Assembly (NCBI GenBank): GCA_010094045.1
Contig: ML986590.1
Location: forward strand, 515,860 to 579,859
Length of the DNA: 64,000 nt
Direction: 5' to 3'
Source of the DNA: Lojkania enalia
Taxonomy: Eukaryota > Ascomycota > Dothideomycetes > Pleosporales
The position numbers and the translations under genes were made by a program. Shown here piece after piece: positions 57,276-64,000 of the stretch. Position 1 is the stretch's first letter, and the number at the start of each line of letters is the position of its first letter. The notes beneath the pieces are model-generated. The model did no database searches. It was not told the origin of the DNA and worked only from the letters and a program-made list of their open reading frames with translations.

Positions 57276-60200
57276 ATGTCTTCCAAACCAGGTACGGCGA
57301 CACCGGCAGCTTCATGACTGACATGCGTTTGGAGTAACATGTTTTTGGCATACAGGGAAGACAGCCCCACGGCTGCTGCAGGACCTCGTCACCTACGATC
57401 CCCGATATGAAGAGCGGGCAGGGCGGAACCTGCTCACGACTGCTCCACCCCACCTCGATCCCAGCGCCGAACCGTCGCGGCAAGTCCCCATCAGGAATTG
57501 CAGGCACATTTTCATGGCCAAGGATGAGCAGAGTGTGCGGCCAAAAGCTGGGGAAGACCCGTCCCATGACACTGTCTACAAGATTGCGGCCGTCTGCAGC
57601 AAGTGTCGCTGGCATCTAGATCTGCTTGTCGACTTCCGCGACTATAACTCCGAGAACAAGCCCTGCCGAACGAACACCGACTATCCTGTTCACCATTTCA
57701 TCTACCAGGAAGACAACTACCCGCAGAGGGATCCATTTGGGAATCAGAATGTGCCTCGGAGCTACCGCTTTCTGTGCTCGGCTCCTAGTTGCCCTGTTGA
57801 GCTTAAGATCCGCCTGCTGCCTCCCCGGTTCAGCGAGCAGGACATCACAATCTTAACGAACAAGATGCATTTAAGAAGGCGTCTAGAGACCGCTAGGCAA
57901 CTAGGAGGTGACCGCGCCGACGCGCACATGGCTCGACCTGTCGATGCGCTAGACTTCTTAAACACATATCTTACGGATGCACTCAACCCACAAAAGGGAA
58001 AGTCACGAATTCCACTTCTGAATAGGAAATTCTTAAAAACATTTGGCAAGGATTGTGATAAGATCCTCAGAAGCTTGGGATTCACCAATGCCCAAGTATG
58101 TACTGGAGTTTTGCGTGGCGCCAGTCTCCATTATTAACATTGTACTAGGAGACGGAGGAGGATGGCACACAAGTAGAAGTTTGGTACCTTCCCAAGCCTC
58201 CGCCGCCAAGCCACCCTTTATCCTACGATACCGAAAGGACCGTTATTGAAGATGCTCGACATGAACTGAACATCCTCATTCTCGGCTTCCCAGAATCCGA
58301 GCGTTCTGGTGTTCGACACCCGATGATTCCTCCGCAACCTTCAGCTCATGATATTGAACGAGCCTTAGGGTGTTTAGACTGTGGGTTCATTCGTGACATA
58401 ATCTCAGATAATCACTGATTAGAGGTTTAGATGATAGAAAGTCTCGTCCTGCCGCTCGTCACCTGAGCTATGAGGAAGATCATCCGTATGTCACTTAGGA
58501 GACCTTTTGGTTGACTTTCCAATGCGATCCCGCAGGTTTATCTGACTTTGTTTAGGTATTATGCAGGCCTGGGTGCATTAGGAGATTTCTCTGATCCCTT
58601 ACTATTGTTCGCTTTTGCCCGACAAATGCAGGTTGATCTGAAAAACTCTCCATACTACTTTGAATGTTTACAGGAAATTGCTAAGGGCAGGAAAAGCTCT
58701 CTATTAGAGGAAAACGTTGCGATACTTGCTTCACAGGGCCAGTGCAACCGGAAGGAGCTCGCTGCTGCGTACCGCTTTATTGGCATGGAGATGGAACACG
58801 CTCAACACTTGAGCGATGATTTCATCATTAGCCAGTTTAGAGCACGCCTACAGGACATTGGCCCTTCTCAAGCGGAAGAATCTCGGGTGCAGCTGCGAAT
58901 AATCGGTCAAGCTCGCCAGAGCGAACAAATTAAACGAGAGGCATCCGACGCCATCGAAACATATGATCAGGCATTATCATGGCTAGATTTAGAGGCCGCT
59001 CACTCAGATGAGTTTGTTGCAATCATGTTTACCATCAAGGTAGGTTTAGTGGGTTTTTCCAGACAAACAGTTTGCGTTGTGCTTTACATATTTTCTGGCT
59101 TATCAACAATGCATATCACTTTTCACTAACCTAGGCTCAGGTCAACGAGAAAGCTTCGAGCAAGGCAATTGCTACTAGAGCAGTTCAGATAATCGCTGAG
59201 TATCGTAATAGCCAGCGGCTTCGAGACTTCCTTGAGAACGGAATAATGCAAGGAAATGCTGAGATGGATGTGGCTGAAGCATATGCCCTTTTCGATATCA
59301 ACAATCGTGCAGAAGCGCTCGACCTTGAAGTTTTGCAGGCGCACAAGGATGCATACATTCAGGGCAATCCTGCCAGTAAAACTAAGTATGAACAGGCATA
59401 TGCCTTGATATACACAGATCAAAAAGAATGCCACAAAGTCCAGAACCAGAGTGGCTATGTACCGAGAAAGCAATACCCGTTGGATAGTTGGCCAGTCGGC
59501 TGTCAGAATATCGGAAATACCTGCTACTTGAACAGTGTCCTGCAGTTCCTCTTCACGATCAAACCTCTCCGCGATATGGTCCTCAATTGCAATGAGCACT
59601 TGGAAGAGATCAGTCCCGAGGCATTAGCTACTAAGAGGGTAGGGCGCATGCCCGTTACTCCAGAAAAGGCAGAAAAGGCACAGCAATGTGGGTACAATTC
59701 CTTTGTAGGTGAGATGCAGAGCTAATGAATATAGTTGTACAAGAGCTGAAAAAACTTTTCCAACACATGATCAATGCGCCCACCACCACCGTTCGGCCTG
59801 AGACTAAATTAGCTGCTCTTGCACTTGCAAAAACCGATGCGTTGGTAGAAGTGGCAGACCAGCCAGCGCCCGATCCGAGCCTTGGCCAGATAGAAGGAAA
59901 GCCAATTATGGGACCAATGCCAAAGCCAGACGGCTTAACCGGATCTACTCAAGCTGACTCAGTAATGGACGATGATAATGATTCAACTGCTGCTGAAATG
60001 GATATCGAGGAAGATTATACGAAGGATTTGAATACTACCACCGACGGAAGACCTGATGCGGTCTCGATGCCACAACCTCCGTCCCGCCCTCCCCCGGTTC
60101 CACCACGGCCGCAAGCCACTGCTGAAGCCAATTCAACCCTTAAGAAGACCATTGAAGGCTTAGCGGAACAGCAAGATGCAGCGGAAATTCTCAATAACAT

Positions 60201-61275
60201 CTTCGATCTTTTGTCCTGCGCAATCGAAGGAAATGGGACGTTGCGTGACGGCGAACAAGATGATCTTATTAAACAATTGTTTTTCTCTGATGTAACAACC
60301 GTTCGAATAACACCGGACGGAAAAACCTCTAGCAATAGCGCATTGCAGGACAACTATATGATATCCCCAGGGCACCGTAATCGACCACTCTATGCCGCTC
60401 TTGACGATGAGTTCAGCTTAACTGAGCTTGAATCAGACAAGGCTGCCAAAGCTTCTAAATTTGAGTTGATTGATCACGCATCTCCGATACAGATAATCAA
60501 TGTTCGACGATTGGTGTATGAAGGCGGGCGGACTATAAAAGATGAATCCCATCTCGGTCTCGATAGTACGTTATATCTAGATCGATATTTTAGGGGAACT
60601 AGGAGTCATCCCGAGGAAGAGCTCCAAGCACTTCGGGAGAAACAATGGAACCTCCAGCAGAGATTAAAGACCTTGGAGTGTGACAAAAAAAGACTGACTG
60701 AAACCGCTCACAAAATTTCCCTTTCCGAAGCTGTGGAGGAGACATCTCACTTGCTCGAGAACCATGCCAGAGCCGACGAAGCGAATCTCATTGATCTTGA
60801 TGAAGACACTGTCCCGGTGTATCCTGGTCTTGTCACTCAGCTAAGGGATCGCGCGGGGGAATTGCAAAATAAGTCCAGAAGTATTGTGGAGGAACTTAAA
60901 TCCATTGACGAGGAAATCAACTCAATATTTATGGATTGCAAAGATCAGCCCTACCGACTCCATTCCATATTCATGCATCGGGGCACCGCAGCTGGAGGAC
61001 ACTATTGGATCTTTATCCATGACTTCCAAAAGGGGATCTGGCGCAAGTACAATGATGAATATGTTGATGAGGTTGAGAGCATATCAGATATTTTCGAACA
61101 GGAAGCAAGGAATCCGGCAACATCGACGGGCATTGTTTATGTTCAAGCGAATAGAGCAGACGAGCTCACAGAAGCCGTTCGAAGGGACCCGCAGAGGGTC
61201 GATATTGTGATGAAGGATGCCGAGGAGCAGTACGAAGATATTCAAATCATTAATGGAGTGGAACAAAGTCCGTAA
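57276..61275 (+). CDS. UBP2: ubiquitin carboxyl-terminal hydrolase, UBP2 type
   Basis: This is a large USP-family deubiquitinase. In yeast Ubp2 opposes Rsp5 and trims Lys63 chains. Exon 1 is tiny (57276-57291, MSSKP) and splices at GTACGG to [19 protein letters not shown]. Later introns include GTATGT after FTNAQ (58094), one near 59040-59136, and 59688-59734, which removes an in-frame TAA and gives [15 protein letters not shown]. Seen: an N-terminal Cys-rich region with CRHIF and [14 protein letters not shown]; the catalytic Cys box [19 protein letters not shown] (about 59500); a long acidic/Pro-rich insert ([13 protein letters not shown]); [13 protein letters not shown]; and the His box [16 protein letters not shown] with WRKYNDEYV. 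It has roughly 1,200 residues and looks intact. Confidence 0.92.
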
Positions 61276-61867
61276 GACGGGGTGCTCTACTTAACTTCCC
61301 TGAAATTATCAGTCATAACTAATGGTGGTGACCTAACAGTGTCGATTGGGAAAGCAACACTACTAAGGAGTTGTGTGTGAGCAACAGTGAAGAAAATGAG
61401 TAAAATTACTACTACGAAGTGTAATGGCTCCTTTCCCATACGAAGGACTAAATATAACACCTCTTAAGCGAGCTTCTGAGTGGCTAAGATATGCTAGAGA
61501 GTAGTTGAGGGAAATGTACCGAGGGTAGCGTCCTGTTGCCACGTTCTTTCTGCATTATGGTTGGCGGGATTTGGCATTGGCTATGGTTATGGCTATGATT
61601 GTATACATTATTTCTCTTTCGGCGGATTTGGATGGACAGGTTCGTGGGCGCCGATACCGGACACGAGACCCTACCATGGAGAGTAGATACCCCTAGTATT
61701 CTGCATGCATGGCATTGAATAGAGACAGTGCTTTTCAAAAATCTCACTCCTCTACTGTAGCTTCTGCGGTTAATGATTATTAGATACTTAGAGAGGCAAC
61801 ACTACATTCTTGCTTCCCAACTCTTTTCAGCATCCTTGGCAACTCTTTCCATACCCATCTCTAACCA
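61276..61867. other. intergenic between convergent UBP2 and AA9 genes
   Basis: Both genes end here. No coding or RNA feature is recognised; it presumably holds both polyadenylation regions. Confidence 0.6.
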
Positions 61868-62705
61868 CTAACATACTATGGCCGCCGGCCCAGGAATCTT
61901 ATACGGCCGTCCACCGCCAGTAGGCTGACCCTTGGAGTCATAAATATTAATTAAAATGCCCGGATCTTGGGCTGAGTATGCGCCTGGGAAGCTCACACTC
62001 TGGCTTCCGGTCGAACTTCCACCGCTGACGACATTTATCTGAGCGCAGCCGATGTAGAACTGAGCCTGGCCCTGGTAAGATGCGGAATGGAGAGCGATAA
62101 TCTCAGCGCGGAGGAGGTAGTTGCCTGGTGCGATACAAGTGGGCATTGTCATGTCTACCCAGCCTCCGCTTTGAATCATTCTATCGACACCCCATTTCCC
62201 CGAGCCGTCGAGACCATCTTCAAAGACTTTAAACCATTTGAGCCCTTGGCCGGTGGCGGTGGCGGCGTTATCTACTTTGGCCCTAGATGAAGTTAGATTG
62301 GTATTCTGGTTTGCGGAACGACTGGGCGTGGGCAAGAGGAGGGGTTAAAGCGACGGATCTGTGGAGGCCCTACATGTAGAATATGGTAGGACCCTTATGG
62401 CTCTTCGCAATGGGATTATCAGGGTCATTCGGAAATTGCGCGCCACCGATAACATGGCCCCATTGTACGCCGACTCTGTCTCCTCCCTTTACATCAATAA
62501 CCTTGGTAGAGACCGGGGTGCGGAAACCGGAGTTGCAGGCAAAATTTCCGTCGTTGACGTTTTGAATCGGATTATTGCTGTTTGGAGTTCGAATGCCAAC
62601 AAGTTGGCCGTTGTCCTGGCCATTGACACGCACGCGTTGGGCGACGCAGTGAGCAGAGCTCAGAACTGGCAAGAGAAAGAGAACGGCGGCAGCGAGGAGC
62701 TTCAT
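61868..62705 (-). CDS. AA9 lytic polysaccharide monooxygenase (formerly GH61)
   Basis: This is a secreted copper enzyme that oxidatively cleaves cellulose and related glucans. Exons 62705-62374 and 62282-61868 join across a 91-nt intron (GTAGGG...ATCTAG) into 248 residues. The start is the ATG of [18 protein letters not shown], a clear signal peptide. Cleavage after SSA leaves His as residue 1 ([11 protein letters not shown]), which with the second His ([13 protein letters not shown]) forms the copper histidine brace; Tyr in [10 protein letters not shown] is the usual axial residue. Also seen: FACNSGF, VQWGHV and [22 protein letters not shown]. There is no cellulose-binding CBM1 tail. It ends [12 protein letters not shown] minus-strand TATATAAA (62802-62809) lies about 100 bp upstream. 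Confidence 0.94.
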
Positions 62706-62801
62706 GTTGATACTTTGAGACCGGGCGGGTCTACAGAACGACTGACTTGAAAACTTCGGCGTTAACAGGGTAAAGACCCATAGCGGCAGCAGATCCATCT
62801 G

Positions 62802-62809
62802 TTTATATA
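62802..62809 (-). promoter_or_regulatory. TATA box candidate of AA9 gene
   Basis: TATATAAA on the minus strand lies about 97 bp before the start at 62705. Confidence 0.45.
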
Positions 62810-62829
62810 TTTCTCCCCCATCTTTCATC

Positions 62830-64000
62830 CCACCTTCAGGAATATGGGGAAGTATAGCATAGAGGGAGGCTGTCGATCATACACTCTATTGCAAGCCAGG
62901 CATTCGTGCAGAAAATCGAGGAAGCAATAAATTTAATGCAGTCATATGCCTCCCTGGATACTGGTCGGTTATGCTCCCCACACTTTGATCCTTGTAGATA
63001 CATTCTTGCCTGTAAAACAGTGTCATCTACTCATACCTTGTTGATCGCTTCGGTAGCCAGTAAGATTAGTTGGAGGCTTAATTCGAGTATCAAGGTGTCG
63101 GGGACATCGTTTCGTAGAGGTGAGTTGATTGGCTCGAGGACTAGAAATGTAACTATGGTCGGTAGTGGCGATTGATGAGTTTCATATAATCTGCCGGCCC
63201 GGGCGCCCGTAAGCCCACGGCAATGGTCTGGGCGTTTGGTGCGAAGAGTCAAATAGCGTGAAAGGCGATATTGGACGTTACAGTTGGAGTTCTTGTGGCA
63301 ATATGGGAGGTTGGCGTGCAGTAGCAGAATGTATGATAATTCCGTCGAGACCCCCATACTGGGTAATAGAGAGTTGCTCCTTTGCCATCTATCGCAACCT
63401 TGGGTATGCTTGCATTCTCACAACTTTCTTGTTATCTCTGGGTTTCCATTTGAATCTATTTGACTGTTGCGTTCAGCGGGACCCCCGAAATACAGCTTCG
63501 GAATTTTATAGATATGATTTACGCAAACCCCTCCCCTCGATGCCGGAGTCTGGTTAATAGCCCGACGTATCCCCTAACAATTCAATTTGACGGGCCCGTG
63601 ATGAACCCTTACTCGACTACTGGCTGATTTGCTCATGTTGAGCGCTCGTTGGCTCTATGTACGCCAAATGCTCCGACAAACTGTATCCCAGCTTCAATCT
63701 AATCTGACCTCGAATGCCGGCAGACCTCTTCTGCAATTGGCGCTGTTCGCTTGTTCCTTGGCAATAACTGGGATTCTCGAGCAATATCAGGCGTCGAGTT
63801 GGCGGTTGACAGTTACCCCAGGATTTTGGAAATGGTTTTTGAAATAGAGAGTACCAGAATCAGTACTTGCGCATTGTAGAACGAGGCTACCGGAGGACCT
63901 TAAAACCTTTTTTCTATAGCTACAACTTAGTAACGAGGTATTAGAAAATAGCCTTGTGGCGCACTGCCTGCTTCAGGACTCATCGTTGACAACTAGGCAT
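62830..64000. other. right end, no supported gene
   Basis: Several short open frames occur on both strands (for example 63258-63557, 63629-63847) without family features. It may be upstream or terminal sequence of a gene beyond the window edge. Confidence 0.5.

Noticed and set aside
1..64000. CRISPR arrays, rRNA, secondary-metabolite synthase backbones
   Set aside because: No spaced direct repeats, no rRNA-like segments, and no ketosynthase, adenylation or terpene-cyclase motifs seen.

Overview
The window is nuclear DNA of a filamentous ascomycete (Pezizomycotina). The evidence is short GT-AG introns of about 45-75 nt in most genes, a gene set typical of such fungi (noxA-type NADPH oxidase, CrnA/NrtA nitrate transporter, LaeA-like methyltransferase, AA9 polysaccharide monooxygenase, C2H2 plus fungal-trans regulator), and a 7-kb block mutated in the manner of repeat-induced point mutation (RIP). 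I lean to Eurotiomycetes, but the sequence alone does not fix this. All exon joins below were read by eye from splice sites and reading frame.

Layout. 0-9.5 kb is an accessory region: a P450 cut by the left edge, an SDR dehydrogenase, a broken carboxymuconolactone-decarboxylase-like gene, a broken type-B carboxylesterase, an alpha/beta hydrolase and a C2H2/fungal-trans regulator. It looks like a partly decayed catabolic or secondary-metabolism cluster. 10.2-24 kb is housekeeping: an F-box-like protein, SMC6, a VOC-domain protein with a long Ser-rich tail, and EMG1/NEP1. 24-34.9 kb holds a second SDR, noxA, the nitrate transporter and a LaeA-like methyltransferase. 35.7-38.9 kb holds uracil-DNA glycosylase and an RPAP1/Rba50 homologue.

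39.2-47.9 kb is a nest of transposons. A pogo-type element with its DDE core missing (39220-40532, ending at 47621) is split inside its right terminal inverted repeat by a Ty3/Gypsy chromovirus (LTRs 40533-40745 and 47400-47612, 5-bp target duplication). The pogo element itself sits at a TA beside a third, pogo-like fragment with a different N-terminus. The block from about 39.39 to 46.7 kb is heavily RIP-mutated, while the outermost left 170 bp and the right LTR are nearly spared.

48.5-53.6 kb is a decayed zone: an MFS transporter pseudogene with RIP-type stops, a truncated Zn2Cys6 factor and another pogo transposase remnant. 53.6-61.3 kb returns to housekeeping genes: tubulin cofactor C, a complex I NDUFA11-like subunit and a UBP2-type deubiquitinase, the last two divergent. 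An AA9 enzyme is at 61.9-62.7 kb. The last 1.3 kb holds nothing I can support.

The most informative part is the transposon nest: terminal repeats, target duplications and RIP direction together give an order of events. I found no tRNA, rRNA or CRISPR array and no polyketide or peptide synthase backbone.
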